This document shows, in pieces, positions 1 to 8,932 of a stretch of 52,894 nt of DNA. The position numbers and the translations under genes were made by a program. The notes under the pieces are model-generated. The model was not told where the DNA came from and did no database searches. It saw nothing but the letters and a program-made list of their open reading frames with translations. The stretch lies in assembly GCA_023415475.1 (NCBI GenBank), contig JAEZKL010000082.1:1-52894 (forward strand), written 5' to 3'. Within the stretch, counting starts at the first letter, position 1, and each line of letters opens with the position of its first letter. The DNA comes from Bacillota bacterium (lineage in GTDB: Bacteria > Bacillota > Clostridia > Lachnospirales > Lachnospiraceae).

Positions 1-141
1 TGCTTCTTCCATACTAGATGTAAATACTGCATCGACAGATGTAAAACGGAAGAGGTTAATTTTATAGAAAAGGAGAAGGGACATTACGTGGCATGTCATA
101 GAGCCGATGAATTAAAGCTCCGTGGAATTATCAACGAATAA
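1..141 (+). CDS. Oligopeptide/dipeptide ABC transporter ATP-binding protein, C-terminal fragment
   Basis: The reading frame is open from base 1 to a TAA at 139-141 and gives 46 residues. It has the cysteine-rich tail of Opp/Dpp-type ATPases (oligo_HPY region): a CFFHTRCKYC stretch, then CKTEE, then GHYVACH. Only the tail lies in the window, so the nucleotide-binding domain cannot be checked. Proteins of this type energise uptake of peptides and, in clostridia, often oligosaccharides. The following + strand genes (a HAD protein, a GH38-like glycosidase and an MBL hydrolase) suggest this transporter may feed a glycoconjugate pathway, which is inference. The window edge truncates it; nothing suggests it is broken. 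Confidence 0.8.
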   Translation, partial: CFFHTRCKYCIDRCKTEEVNFIEKEKGHYVACHRADELKLRGIINE

Positions 142-171
142 TTCATTGCTACAGGGACCTAAAATACGAAT

Positions 172-717
172 ATGAAAAAAGAATTAATTGTGTTTATTGA
201 CAGCGGAGATACCTTGATTGATGAATCAACCGAGGTGAAAAATGTGATGGGAACCGTTCTTAAGGCTCAGATGTTTCCGGGTGCGGCGGAGGCTTTGGTT
301 AAGCTTTATGATAACGGTTATACCATAGCTCTTGTAGCGGATGGCACCAAAACCTCCTTTGATAACATTTATCTTACGAATGGATTGGATTATTGCTTCA
401 GCGCAAAGGCGATTTCCGGGGAACTCGGACAGGAAAAACCCGCACCAATCATGTTCCAGTATGCTATGAAGGAGTTAGGATTAACGGATAACGATAAGTA
501 TCGTATTGTAATGATTGGAAATAACCTTAAAAGGGATGTTGTTGGAGCGAATAGAATGGGTATCGTCTCGATACTGGCCAATTATAGTCCACGTTATGAT
601 ATGAACCCTGTTAATCAGGAAGAAACACCAGATTATATTCTGGATGCTCCGGATAAGTTGTTTGAGCTTATAGAAGATTTGGAGCTTAAGTTAAAGAATA
701 AGAAAAAATTAAAATGA
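172..717 (+). CDS. HAD-superfamily hydrolase-like protein
   Basis: A 181-residue Rossmann-type HAD protein. Motif I near residues 10-14 reads DSGDT, motif III has K in GQEKPAP near residue 89, and motif IV reads IGNNLKRDVVGA near 115-127. Family members are usually phosphatases that use an Asp nucleophile and an Asp two residues later as acid/base. Here the second position is Gly, as in the DxG variants of some HAD proteins, so phosphatase activity is uncertain. It begins 31 nt after the ABC ATPase and lies in the same direction as the glycosidase and MBL genes, so co-transcription is likely. The substrate is unknown. Confidence 0.75.
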   Translation: MKKELIVFIDSGDTLIDESTEVKNVMGTVLKAQMFPGAAEALVKLYDNGYTIALVADGTKTSFDNIYLTNGLDYCFSAKAISGELGQEKPAPIMFQYAMKELGLTDNDKYRIVMIGNNLKRDVVGANRMGIVSILANYSPRYDMNPVNQEETPDYILDAPDKLFELIEDLELKLKNKKKLK

Positions 718-787
718 ACGGATAATATAGTAAACTGAAAACAATCGGAAGAGAGAGGTAGGATGTGCCTAGGAAAGCACATACTGA

Positions 788-1459
788 ATGAGTATGACGG
801 ATCGTGAACTGGCGTTAAAATATGCGCCGCATCTTTATTTTGATAAGAATGAACCTTTTACCATTGACCAGATTGGTTATGACATTGTTAGAGCTTCCGG
901 TAGAAGCAAATCCTTTGAGAGGGATATCTGGATTGATACGGATAAAGTAGCATTTGTGATTGAATATCAGCTTTATTATGATTTTGATATACAACATATG
1001 TATGACTTGGAGCATTTTTGGGTCTATGTCGGACACGATGGAAGTGTGGTAGATGGAGAAGCAAGTGCTCACGGCAGCCATATGAATTGTTTCCAATATA
1101 ATCGGGTCTTAGAAGAAGAAACACATATTCCGATCTACATACAGCCGGGTAAGCATGCAGTATTTCCGGATGGAAAGCTCTTCAGACTATTTAGTGATGT
1201 TGATGTGGTCTGCCATAAATATGCAGGAACCGCAGGGTTGCTCATAACAAAGCTGTTTCAAGGAGTTCTGCATAAAAATTCCTACATAGATTATCAGGTA
1301 TGTAGTTATATCAGAGAGAACTTCTCATTTCACCCAACACTGGAATATGTTCCTGTCCGGTTTGACGAAGAGCTTCTGGTAACCTGGGATGAGCTATATC
1401 GGATTATTCCGTTGAGAATTGAGCAGCTACTGAAAAAGCTGGGGATCAGCAGTGTTTAA
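788..1459 (+). CDS. Uncharacterised protein resembling Vps62/NPP1-like proteins
   Basis: A 223-residue protein with no signal peptide. The recognisable pattern is YAPHLYFDKNE at the N-terminus, then DLEHFWVYVGHDG and SAHGSHMN near residues 78-100. This resembles the (D)WEH...V...HG core of Vps62/NPP1-like proteins, a link made by eye only. It lies between the HAD gene and the DUF5054 glycosidase on the same strand with short gaps. The start is not certain: a second ATG lies 6 nt downstream and no strong ribosome site is adjacent. No enzymatic role is assigned. Confidence 0.6.
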   Translation: MSMTDRELALKYAPHLYFDKNEPFTIDQIGYDIVRASGRSKSFERDIWIDTDKVAFVIEYQLYYDFDIQHMYDLEHFWVYVGHDGSVVDGEASAHGSHMNCFQYNRVLEEETHIPIYIQPGKHAVFPDGKLFRLFSDVDVVCHKYAGTAGLLITKLFQGVLHKNSYIDYQVCSYIRENFSFHPTLEYVPVRFDEELLVTWDELYRIIPLRIEQLLKKLGISSV

Positions 1460-1523
1460 TCATGCTGCTACCGATCTGATCTGGGACATAGGATAAGATT
1501 ACAAATTGAAAGAAGAGGTTTCC

Positions 1524-4046
1524 ATGGTTAAGAAAATAATACTTGTATTTAAGACACACTTTGATATCGGCTTTACTGATTTGTCCAGCAGAGTAATCGA
1601 TAAATATGCCGACTCCATGCTGAAGGAAGTAATTGAAACCTGTAAAGCAACCCGGCATATGGGCCCGCTTAAGTATGTGTGGACGATGCCTTCCTGGCCT
1701 CTTAAGATTATAACGCAGCGGTGTAACGAAGCTCTAAAGAAAGATCTGGAGCAGCTGATTGATGGTGGACAGATTGTATGGCACGCATTGCCATTTACCT
1801 CTCATACGGATTTTTGCAGCGCAGAGGAGTTTATCGAAGGGTTACGGTTTGGTCGTGAATTATCGAAGCAATATAACAAACCCTATCCAATCGCGGCGAA
1901 AATGACCGATGTTCCGGGACATGGAATTATGTTACCTCAGATTTTGGCAGGAGCAGGTGTTAAGTTCCTGCATCTTGGCTGCAATGAATTTGCTACCCCC
2001 CCTAAGCTTCCTTTTCTGTTTCAGTGGCAATCACCCGACGGAGAACAGGTACTGACAATGTACAGTAAGGGTGGATACGGTACATCACTGCTGCCGCCGG
2101 AGGATTGGGAGTACCCGGTGTGGATGTCACTAATGCAGACACAGGATAACTGCGGACCGCAATCAGTAGAAGTAATACATAAATTGGTTAAGGATGTTAG
2201 AAAGAAATATCCTGAGGTGGAGATTGTCTGTGGCTCCTTGGATGATTTTTATAAGGAGCTGATAAATTACGATTTATCGAAGCTTCCGACAGTAACCAAG
2301 GATCTTGCGGATACTTGGATCCATGGGATAGGAGCATATCCTAAGGAAGTCGGTATGGTGCGTGAAGCCAGAGAAGAGATTAAAAGACTTCAGGCGCTTC
2401 GGATGAAACAACAACTTGAAGCTAAGCATGAGGCTGAGGACGACTATAGCACATTAATGGAACAGTATTTCGAAGACATCAACCTTTTTGGAGAACATAC
2501 CTGGGGAGCGGATGTTAAGACGTGGCTTGGTCCGCAACGAGTTTATCAGAAAAAGGATTTCCTGAAGGATAAACAAAATAGTAACTATAAATATATGGAG
2601 CAATCCTGGCAGGAACAGCGAGACAGAGCAGTAAGCAGCACACAGACAATCCGTAAGGTAAAGCTGCTTATTGATGGGAAGTGCGATAATGAGATATCCT
2701 TATTTAATCCCAATAGTCTTGCATACACCGGCTGGGTGACTCTTAAGTATTTGGATAGGGATTTATCTGCCTGCAGCATCAGATGCGAAGGGAAGTTACT
2801 TCCGGTGACGAGCATTGATGGCGAATGGTCCTGCTTTGTAACTGAGCTGCCACCCTTTATTACGGTTCCCCTTCACATAACGGAAGGAAACGATTATAAA
2901 GGAGCGCTTTCGGTAAGTAATTCAAGACAGAAGATAGTAGTTGAAAATCATCGTTACCGTCTGACCTTTTCAGAGAAGACAGGAGAGGTTACCGAGCTCT
3001 ATGATAAAGAATTGGCATCGGTTCTGTTGCAGCAGAACAAGGATAGGTCAGTATTCTCCTATCAATATGATCGTTATGGAATCAAGGATGTAACAAAGTA
3101 TCTCAGGGATTATGCCTACCGCTTTTCGGTATGGGGAATTCAAGATTATGGAAGAGAGGCTTATCCGGAATGTGAGCATAGGACCTATTATCCCAGCTTC
3201 CGGCATTATTCTGTTAATCTTGATACCTTGACATTATGCTATGAGAACGGGGAGAGCACCGAAAAATACGGAGACGCCGAGAAGGTGTTGCTTGAGATAA
3301 CATTACCTCCGGCCGGAGATGAGATTTTTCTTAGTGTTAGATTACAGAATAAAAGAGAAACACCCTTCATCGAGTCGGGATCCTTACTCTTTCCTGCCGA
3401 AAGCAGGATGAAGGATTATCGGGTGAATAAATCCAATACAGTTCTTAACCCTGCAACCGATATCGAGGACAATGCAAATCATGTGCTATATTGTCTTGAG
3501 AATTATATTTCGGCTGCAGATGGACAAAATGGTATCTGTATTATCACTAAGGATACCCCTCTGGTTGCATTAGATGAGACCGGAATTTATAAGTATAGGC
3601 AAAGCTATACCACTCCGGAGGAGCCAGTCATGTATTTTAATCTTTTCAATAATATGTGGGGCACTAACTTTCCGCAGTGGATTGGCGGAGATCTAAGCTA
3701 TCGCTATATATTATACGGCTTCCGGCAGGATCAGTCAGCGTATAATCAGGAGCGAGCAGTGATGCTGCAGGAGGGAATCGAGTTAACCGGATGCAAACTG
3801 GATAAAGACTGTCTCGGGCTCCCGCAGCATATGCAGCTCATTAATGTAAGAGAAATCGGGGAAGAGATGATTATCCGGCTCAAGGATTTATCGGGAAGGT
3901 TAGAGACCCGAAGACTTCGGGTTGACGGGTATGTAATCGTACCGGTGAATTTAAATAATGTTGTTCAGGGGAGTGAAGTGCCGGAAATACTTGAATTCGA
4001 AGTGAAGCCTTATGGCATCCATTCCTTCCTGCTGAAGAAAATTTAA
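1524..4046 (+). CDS. GH38-like glycosidase (DUF5054-type)
   Basis: An 840-residue cytoplasmic protein with no signal peptide. The N-terminal KTHFDIGFTDL motif is the (H/T)HxD-type first strand of the GH38 alpha-mannosidase/DUF5054 fold. GHGIMLPQILAGAG and FGEHTWGADV further along are typical of the catalytic barrel, and the C-terminal half is beta-rich. I chose ATG 1524 because AGAAGAGG lies just upstream; the longer frame would need a TTG start. The neighbouring transporter, HAD and MBL genes suggest breakdown of an imported glycoside. Linkage and substrate are unknown. The gene and its relatives are large and intact here. Confidence 0.8.
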   Translation: MVKKIILVFKTHFDIGFTDLSSRVIDKYADSMLKEVIETCKATRHMGPLKYVWTMPSWPLKIITQRCNEALKKDLEQLIDGGQIVWHALPFTSHTDFCSAEEFIEGLRFGRELSKQYNKPYPIAAKMTDVPGHGIMLPQILAGAGVKFLHLGCNEFATPPKLPFLFQWQSPDGEQVLTMYSKGGYGTSLLPPEDWEYPVWMSLMQTQDNCGPQSVEVIHKLVKDVRKKYPEVEIVCGSLDDFYKELINYDLSKLPTVTKDLADTWIHGIGAYPKEVGMVREAREEIKRLQALRMKQQLEAKHEAEDDYSTLMEQYFEDINLFGEHTWGADVKTWLGPQRVYQKKDFLKDKQNSNYKYMEQSWQEQRDRAVSSTQTIRKVKLLIDGKCDNEISLFNPNSLAYTGWVTLKYLDRDLSACSIRCEGKLLPVTSIDGEWSCFVTELPPFITVPLHITEGNDYKGALSVSNSRQKIVVENHRYRLTFSEKTGEVTELYDKELASVLLQQNKDRSVFSYQYDRYGIKDVTKYLRDYAYRFSVWGIQDYGREAYPECEHRTYYPSFRHYSVNLDTLTLCYENGESTEKYGDAEKVLLEITLPPAGDEIFLSVRLQNKRETPFIESGSLLFPAESRMKDYRVNKSNTVLNPATDIEDNANHVLYCLENYISAADGQNGICIITKDTPLVALDETGIYKYRQSYTTPEEPVMYFNLFNNMWGTNFPQWIGGDLSYRYILYGFRQDQSAYNQERAVMLQEGIELTGCKLDKDCLGLPQHMQLINVREIGEEMIIRLKDLSGRLETRRLRVDGYVIVPVNLNNVVQGSEVPEILEFEVKPYGIHSFLLKKI

Positions 4047-4171
4047 GTCTCTATCCGTTCGAGGGGAAGCATAGATGTTTTATAGACGCTCATTGCATAC
4101 AAAAAGAATAGAAGAGAACAATAAGAAAATCGCATGGGAAGAACGATATAATAGAAGGGCAGGGATTTTAG

Positions 4172-4993
4172 ATGAAATTGACTTATTACGGAACGGCTGC
4201 CGGTGAGGGTTGGCCGGGGATCTTTTGTAACTGTGAGATATGCAAGGAGGCTAAAAGACGAAAGGGTAAGAACATTCGGACAAGATCGCAGGCACTCATC
4301 AATGATGATTTATTGATTGACTTAACACCGGATACGAATATGCATAGTCTCGCATATGGTCTGGATCTGGAGAAAGTAGATCATCTACTGGTGACTCATA
4401 GCCATAATGACCACTTTCATCCGGCGGACTTGGAATTGCTTAGAGAACCCTTTGCCCATCATCGTGATTTATTTCATGTCTACGGTAATGATAGTGTGAA
4501 AAAGAGGATATGGTCCGAGGTTCCGAAGGTTGAGGAGGTAGAGGGCTGCTTTGCTTTTCATAAGGCAGAACCGTTCAAAAAGCTATTAATCAAGGACTAT
4601 ACTGTGGTTCCGTTGTTAGCCCTGCATGACAGAAGCGAAGAATGTCTTTTTTATGAGATTATTCAGGGAGATAAGGCGATGCTTTATGCTCATGATACCG
4701 GAGCGTTCCCTGCTGAGACGATGGATTATCTGGCGAATCATAAGGTTCACCTGGACCTTGTAAGTCTGGATTGTACTACGCAGAGTGAAGAAGACGGGAA
4801 GAATCATATGGGTCTTATCGATGCGGTGAAGGAACGTAAGCGTTTGATTGATCTTGGACTGGCAGATGATAGTACAAAATGGGTTGTGAATCATTTCTCT
4901 CATAATGGGGGCTGGCTTCATGATCGGATGGTAGAAGAGGCTGACAAGGTGGGCTTCCTGGTATCCTATGACGGTATGGTAATCGAGGTATAA
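4172..4993 (+). CDS. MBL-fold metallo-hydrolase, PhnP-like
   Basis: A 273-residue metallo-beta-lactamase-fold protein. The metal motif THSHNDH sits at residues 75-81, and an N-terminal Cys cluster (C19, C21, C24) resembles the structural zinc site of PhnP-type phosphodiesterases. A later HDTG (about residue 174) and a C-terminal NHFSHNGG fit additional metal ligands. PhnP cleaves a cyclic ribose phosphate; the substrate here is unknown. It is the last gene before a strong terminator and is probably in one unit with the DUF5054 glycosidase. A role opening cyclic sugar or inositol phosphates is possible but is inference only. Confidence 0.8.
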   Translation: MKLTYYGTAAGEGWPGIFCNCEICKEAKRRKGKNIRTRSQALINDDLLIDLTPDTNMHSLAYGLDLEKVDHLLVTHSHNDHFHPADLELLREPFAHHRDLFHVYGNDSVKKRIWSEVPKVEEVEGCFAFHKAEPFKKLLIKDYTVVPLLALHDRSEECLFYEIIQGDKAMLYAHDTGAFPAETMDYLANHKVHLDLVSLDCTTQSEEDGKNHMGLIDAVKERKRLIDLGLADDSTKWVVNHFSHNGGWLHDRMVEEADKVGFLVSYDGMVIEV

Positions 4994-5015
4994 CCTTAAT
5001 CAATTATAGAGTAGA

Positions 5016-5050
5016 TAAAATAAAAGCCAGCGTAGCTGGCTTTTATTTTA
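5016..5050. terminator. Bidirectional intrinsic terminator
   Basis: A perfect 16-bp inverted repeat (5016-5031 and 5035-5050) with a 3-nt loop; the GC core is GCCAGC/GCTGGC, flanked by A and T tracts on both sides. It separates the convergent MBL and MgtC-like genes and overlaps the stop codon of the latter, so it can end transcription from either side. Confidence 0.93.
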
Positions 5051-5731
5051 GGATACCTCTTCCATGTAGTTAACACCATCCGCGCAATTCAAGGTTCCCA
5101 GAATTGCTGCATGAGACTGTTTCTTCGGTAGCTTAATGGTCATAAGTGCTGCGGTTCCTGCTTCATTCAGGGCATTCGATCTGGAGATCTCCATATCACT
5201 TACCTTAATATCCCGTTCTTTTAAGAATTCAATAAATTGCCCTACATAGGCCAGCTTCTCGAATTCAATATAAAGATTCATGACCTTCGTATCTGCCATA
5301 ACCCTCTCGTCTAAATTATGCAATGCCGCCATAGCAACGAAGATCATGACACATCCGATGATTGCACCTGAATAGTATCCTATCCCAATCGCTAGACCAA
5401 TGCAGGCCGCCGCCCATAAGCCGGCAGCTGTAGTCAGTCCTCTGACACGATTGTGCCCGGTTACAATGATTGTTCCGGCTCCCAGAAAACCTATTCCGCT
5501 GATTACCTGAGCACCCATTCTCGCCACATCACTCGTGCCATAAGTCACGGAAATATATTCATTTGTCATCATAACGAGAGCGGCTCCTAGACACACTAAC
5601 ATATAAGTACGAAAACCGGCCGGCCTTTTTTTTCGGCCGCGTTCCATTCCCAGTATCCCTCCACAGACTAGAGCCAATACGAGCCTCAGTGTTGTAATTT
5701 CGATATCCATTGCCATCAATTCTTCAAGCAT
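5048..5731 (-). CDS. MgtC/SapB family membrane protein
   Basis: A 227-residue membrane protein. The N-terminal LRLVLALVCGGILGMERG and GFRTYMLVCLGAAL motifs and the later GIGFLGAGTI are hallmarks of the MgtC/SapB family; there are about five hydrophobic segments and a soluble ACT-like tail from about residue 150. MgtC proteins are associated with magnesium limitation and membrane physiology. The start at 5731 is preferred because GAGG lies 8 nt upstream; the longer frame to 5761 has no ribosome site. It lies downstream of iolG on the same strand, separated by an imperfect stem-loop (5775-5827). A link to inositol use is not evident. Confidence 0.85.
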   Translation of the reverse strand: MLEELMAMDIEITTLRLVLALVCGGILGMERGRKKRPAGFRTYMLVCLGAALVMMTNEYISVTYGTSDVARMGAQVISGIGFLGAGTIIVTGHNRVRGLTTAAGLWAAACIGLAIGIGYYSGAIIGCVMIFVAMAALHNLDERVMADTKVMNLYIEFEKLAYVGQFIEFLKERDIKVSDMEISRSNALNEAGTAALMTIKLPKKQSHAAILGTLNCADGVNYMEEVS

Positions 5732-5827
5732 TACTTTTACCCTCTTTCTGTCTACACTCATCGAAGCAATAGGCTAGTATTCGATCACCGAGAGCATAAT
5801 TATAATCTTTTCTCACTCTGAATACTA

Positions 5828-6841
5828 TCACATGCTAATTTCAGAAAGAAGGACCGGGCGATTTTCCTCAAGAGACTTTTTAGCTGCCTTTGCGATTAAT
5901 ACCGGTTGTAACCCATCGTTGATATTCACAGGTACTGCTGTGTCATTAATCACTGCCTGAACAAACAGGGACACTTCTTTAGAGAAGGAAGCCATGTAGC
6001 GTTCGAGGAAGAAGTATAACGGTTTTTCGCCCGTGATACCGGATGAAGTACTGAGAACTGCGGTAGAGCCTGTATCATTCGTAACTGCGATCTGACCCTT
6101 GGAACCGAAGACCTCCGCACGCTGGTCATAACCGTAATCTGCCTTTCGGGAGTTATCAATGACAGCAAGTGCACCATTCGCCAGCTTCATATTGATAATT
6201 GCGGTATCAATGTCGCCCACATCCTTGATAGCAGGATTTACTAGGGTAGTACCGCTTGCGTATACCTCGACAACATCGCTGGAGGTCAGATAGCGAACCA
6301 TATCAAAGTCATGAATGGTCATATCAAGGAACATTCCGCCGGATACCTTTACATACTCAATCGGGGGAGCCTCAGGATCTCTTGAGGTTACCTTAACAAT
6401 ATGTACGTCACCAATTTTTCCTTCCGCAACTGCATTTCGGACTGCTTCAAAATTATGATCGAAACGACGGTTGAAACCAACCTGGAATTTAACACTGGAC
6501 TTGCTAAGAGCCTCCATTACAGCCTTAATCTTCGATAAATCCTGCGAGATAGGCTTCTCGCAGAACACATGCTTATTCGCTTTAATTGCTTCTATCGCAA
6601 TATCAGCATGCGTATCTGTTGAGGAACAGATAAGAACTGCCTGAATTTTGTCATCGAGCAGGATATTGTGGTAATCTGTATGGACATTCTGTATTCCTAA
6701 GCTATTTGCCCATGCAATGGTTGCATCATTCATATAGGGATCTGCAATTGCCGAGACCTTCGCATCCTTTACATGATATGTAATGCTTTCGGCATGTACT
6801 TTACCGATTCTTCCTGCACCAATAATACCGATATTTAGCAT
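5828..6841 (-). CDS. iolG: Inositol 2-dehydrogenase (Gfo/Idh/MocA family)
   Basis: A 337-residue NAD-dependent dehydrogenase. It has a Rossmann motif (GIIGAGRIGKVHAE) at the N-terminus, the family EKPIS motif near residue 95, and the active-site segment GGMFLDMTIHDFDMVRYL near 168-185. IolG oxidises myo-inositol to 2-keto-myo-inositol (scyllo-inosose), the first catabolic step. It is transcribed away from the DeoR regulator and iolJCBDEA, which supplies every following step, so the assignment rests on family and context. Other family members act on glucose or chiro-inositol, which cannot be excluded. A ribosome site (AAGGAA) precedes ATG 6841. Confidence 0.88.
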   Translation of the reverse strand: MLNIGIIGAGRIGKVHAESITYHVKDAKVSAIADPYMNDATIAWANSLGIQNVHTDYHNILLDDKIQAVLICSSTDTHADIAIEAIKANKHVFCEKPISQDLSKIKAVMEALSKSSVKFQVGFNRRFDHNFEAVRNAVAEGKIGDVHIVKVTSRDPEAPPIEYVKVSGGMFLDMTIHDFDMVRYLTSSDVVEVYASGTTLVNPAIKDVGDIDTAIINMKLANGALAVIDNSRKADYGYDQRAEVFGSKGQIAVTNDTGSTAVLSTSSGITGEKPLYFFLERYMASFSKEVSLFVQAVINDTAVPVNINDGLQPVLIAKAAKKSLEENRPVLLSEISM

Positions 6842-6892
6842 GATTTTAATTCCTTTCTTATTAATTGGTATGTTTTTGTTAATATGCTATAG

Positions 6893-6921
6893 ATTATATC
6901 ATGGTTATAACTACAATACAA
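6893..6921 (-). promoter_or_regulatory. Promoter of iolG
   Basis: On the minus strand TTGTAT and TATAAT are separated by exactly 17 nt. The -10 lies about 50 nt upstream of the iolG start, within the divergent AT-rich region shared with the DeoR gene. Confidence 0.65.
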
Positions 6922-7048
6922 CTAAAAGATAATAAAAATATAGCCAAAACATATCAAAAATGACCATGACTTAACAATATATATTGATTTATTATCACAA
7001 TATGGTAATATATATTTAGTAGATGATGCAATAGGTGATGTAAAGTAA

Positions 7049-7062
7049 TGTCAAACTTGACA
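7049..7062. promoter_or_regulatory. Candidate DeoR-family operator
   Basis: A perfect palindrome, TGTCAA-AC-TTGACA, lies 28 nt upstream of the regulator start and close to its ribosome site. DeoR/GlpR-family repressors bind inverted repeats and often control themselves. The position suits autorepression and control of the divergent iolG. The assignment to this regulator is inference. Confidence 0.5.
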
Positions 7063-7090
7063 CTACCATGCAATATAGGGAGGTTACCAA

Positions 7091-7867
7091 ATGGGAATGA
7101 AGTCAATTCGGATCAAGCAGATGGAACAATATATCCTGGAACATGATCTGGTATCCATGGATGAATTACGAAACAAATTTAATATATCAATGAATACGGT
7201 TCGCTTAGATGTTGCTCAGCTTGTGAGCAAGGGAGCTATTCGTAAAGTGTACGGAGGGGTCTGCAGTAATCAGAAAGAGAATCTGGTCCCATTTGAAGAG
7301 AGACAGGCTAAGAATATACAGGGAAAAATAGCGTGTGGTATGGCTGCTGCAAAGCTTGTTGAGGATGGAGATATTATCTTCATTGATTCAGGAACCACAA
7401 CGATGTATATGGTTGATTATATGAGGGAATACAGCTCGGTTACGGTAATAACCAACAATCTGAATGTAATAAACCGGGCGATAGCAATCCCCAATATTAA
7501 TATGATCTGTCTGCCCGGTACACTTGAAAGAAAGACGAATTCCTTTGCCTCTGCAGATACGGTTCGTGCTCTGGAAAAGTATAATATAAACAAAGCATTC
7601 ATGGCTTCTTCCGGAATTACTCATAATGGTATGGTAACCAACGCATCACCACTGGAGTATGAGATAAAGAAAGCTGCGATGGCCGGAAGTCATCAGAAGA
7701 TTTTGATGGTTGACTCATCGAAATACGGTGAGAGTGGAATGCTCACCTATGCAAATCTGTCCGAGATGAAGACGGTGATCGTCGATGAGAATGTCAATCC
7801 GACACTGCTTTCTTTATTAGAGAAAAATAATGTGGAAGCGATAGTTGCACCGATCTCCCAGAATTAA
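7091..7867 (+). CDS. iolR: DeoR/GlpR-family transcriptional regulator of inositol genes
   Basis: A 258-residue DeoR-family repressor. The N-terminal winged helix-turn-helix (residues 8-58) includes MDELRNKFNISMNTVRLDV. The C-terminal sugar-phosphate-sensing domain has DSGTTTMYMVDYM and MVDSSKYG, which are typical. It lies between iolG and iolJCBDEA, so control of inositol catabolism is very likely; the classical inducer of IolR is the IolC product, 2-deoxy-5-keto-gluconate 6-phosphate. The start is supported by GGGAGG 7 nt upstream. The gene symbol rests on context. Confidence 0.85.
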   Translation: MGMKSIRIKQMEQYILEHDLVSMDELRNKFNISMNTVRLDVAQLVSKGAIRKVYGGVCSNQKENLVPFEERQAKNIQGKIACGMAAAKLVEDGDIIFIDSGTTTMYMVDYMREYSSVTVITNNLNVINRAIAIPNINMICLPGTLERKTNSFASADTVRALEKYNINKAFMASSGITHNGMVTNASPLEYEIKKAAMAGSHQKILMVDSSKYGESGMLTYANLSEMKTVIVDENVNPTLLSLLEKNNVEAIVAPISQN

Positions 7868-7981
7868 TTCCTGAAGAATGGTTGTTTTGATGGAATACTT
7901 ATTTAGCGAATAGATGTTATGTTTACTCCCTGGGTTGGTAAGTGATTGTTACTAATCTGGGGATTATTTGTGCAATTACAA

Positions 7982-8010
7982 TTGACTAACCGGGACAAAT
8001 GTGGTAGATT
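7982..8010 (+). promoter_or_regulatory. Promoter of iolJCBDEA
   Basis: TTGACT and TAGATT are separated by 17 nt, about 70 nt upstream of the iolJ start. The transcribed leader contains an 8-bp hairpin (8036-8054, GATAAATC with a TTT loop) immediately before the ribosome site, which could affect translation. Confidence 0.55.
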
Positions 8011-8077
8011 ATTGTTAAATGATTAGTAAGTTGATGATAAATCTTTGATTTATCGAAAAGAAAGGATAAGTTCACAA

Positions 8078-8926
8078 ATGTCACTAGTTAGTATGAGTAC
8101 TATTTTGTCAAGAGCGGAGAAGGAGAATTATGGAGTTGGCGCCTTCAGTGTAGCTAATATGGAGATGGTCATGGGAGCAATTCAAGCTGCAGAAGAATGC
8201 TCTTCTCCGATTATATTGCAGGTAGCTCAGGTACGACTGCCATATTCGCCGCTTGATTTGTTCGGCCCTTTGATGTTGGCAGCTGCGAAGAAAGCAAAGG
8301 TTCCGGTAGCGGTTCATTTTGATCACGGCTTGGAAATACAGGCTATACATGATGCTTTAGAGCTTGGGTTTACATCCGTTATGATAGATGCTTCTCATCT
8401 GCCCCTCGACCAGAATATAGAGTTGGTTAAGAAGGTAAAGAAGCTTGCGGATCGATACGGAGCTAGTGTGGAAGCAGAGGTTGGGCAGCTGGGAGGAAGT
8501 GAAGATGGTTCCGTTGATCATAAGATGTTCTTTTCGGATCCAAGGGAAGTTAAACTGCTGCACGAGCATACCGGAGTGGATGCAATCGCATTATCGATCG
8601 GTAATGCACATGGATTATACAAAGATGAACCAAAGCTTAAGTTCGGGATACTGGAGGAAACAAAGCAAATCGTACAGGTACCCTTGGTATTACACGGTGG
8701 CTCCGGCATCAGTGCAGAGGATTTCAGGAAGTGCATCCGGTTGGGAATTAGAAAGATAAACATCGCTACCGCGAATTTTCTATCCGTGGAAGCTGCTGCA
8801 AGGGAACACTGCAGAGAGGATAAACGAGACTATTTTAGTCTAAGCGCTGCTATGGTACAGGGAATGAAGAAAAATGTAATAGAACATATCAAAATATTTC
8901 AGAGTAACGAAAGAGCATGGAGGTAA
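8078..8926 (+). CDS. iolJ: 6-phospho-5-dehydro-2-deoxy-D-gluconate aldolase (class II FBA family)
   Basis: A 282-residue class II aldolase. Zinc and catalytic motifs visible are HFDHG near residue 82, DASH near 108, EAEVGQLGG near 135-143, GNAHGLY near 178 and HGGSG near 208. IolJ cleaves 2-deoxy-5-keto-gluconate 6-phosphate to dihydroxyacetone phosphate and malonate semialdehyde. The fold is shared with fructose-bisphosphate and tagatose aldolases; the operon position beside iolC decides the call. Start ATG 8078 is chosen over the upstream TTG; an AAAGGA site lies upstream. It is the first gene of the operon. Confidence 0.85.
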   Translation: MSLVSMSTILSRAEKENYGVGAFSVANMEMVMGAIQAAEECSSPIILQVAQVRLPYSPLDLFGPLMLAAAKKAKVPVAVHFDHGLEIQAIHDALELGFTSVMIDASHLPLDQNIELVKKVKKLADRYGASVEAEVGQLGGSEDGSVDHKMFFSDPREVKLLHEHTGVDAIALSIGNAHGLYKDEPKLKFGILEETKQIVQVPLVLHGGSGISAEDFRKCIRLGIRKINIATANFLSVEAAAREHCREDKRDYFSLSAAMVQGMKKNVIEHIKIFQSNERAWR

Positions 8927-8932
8927 TATATT

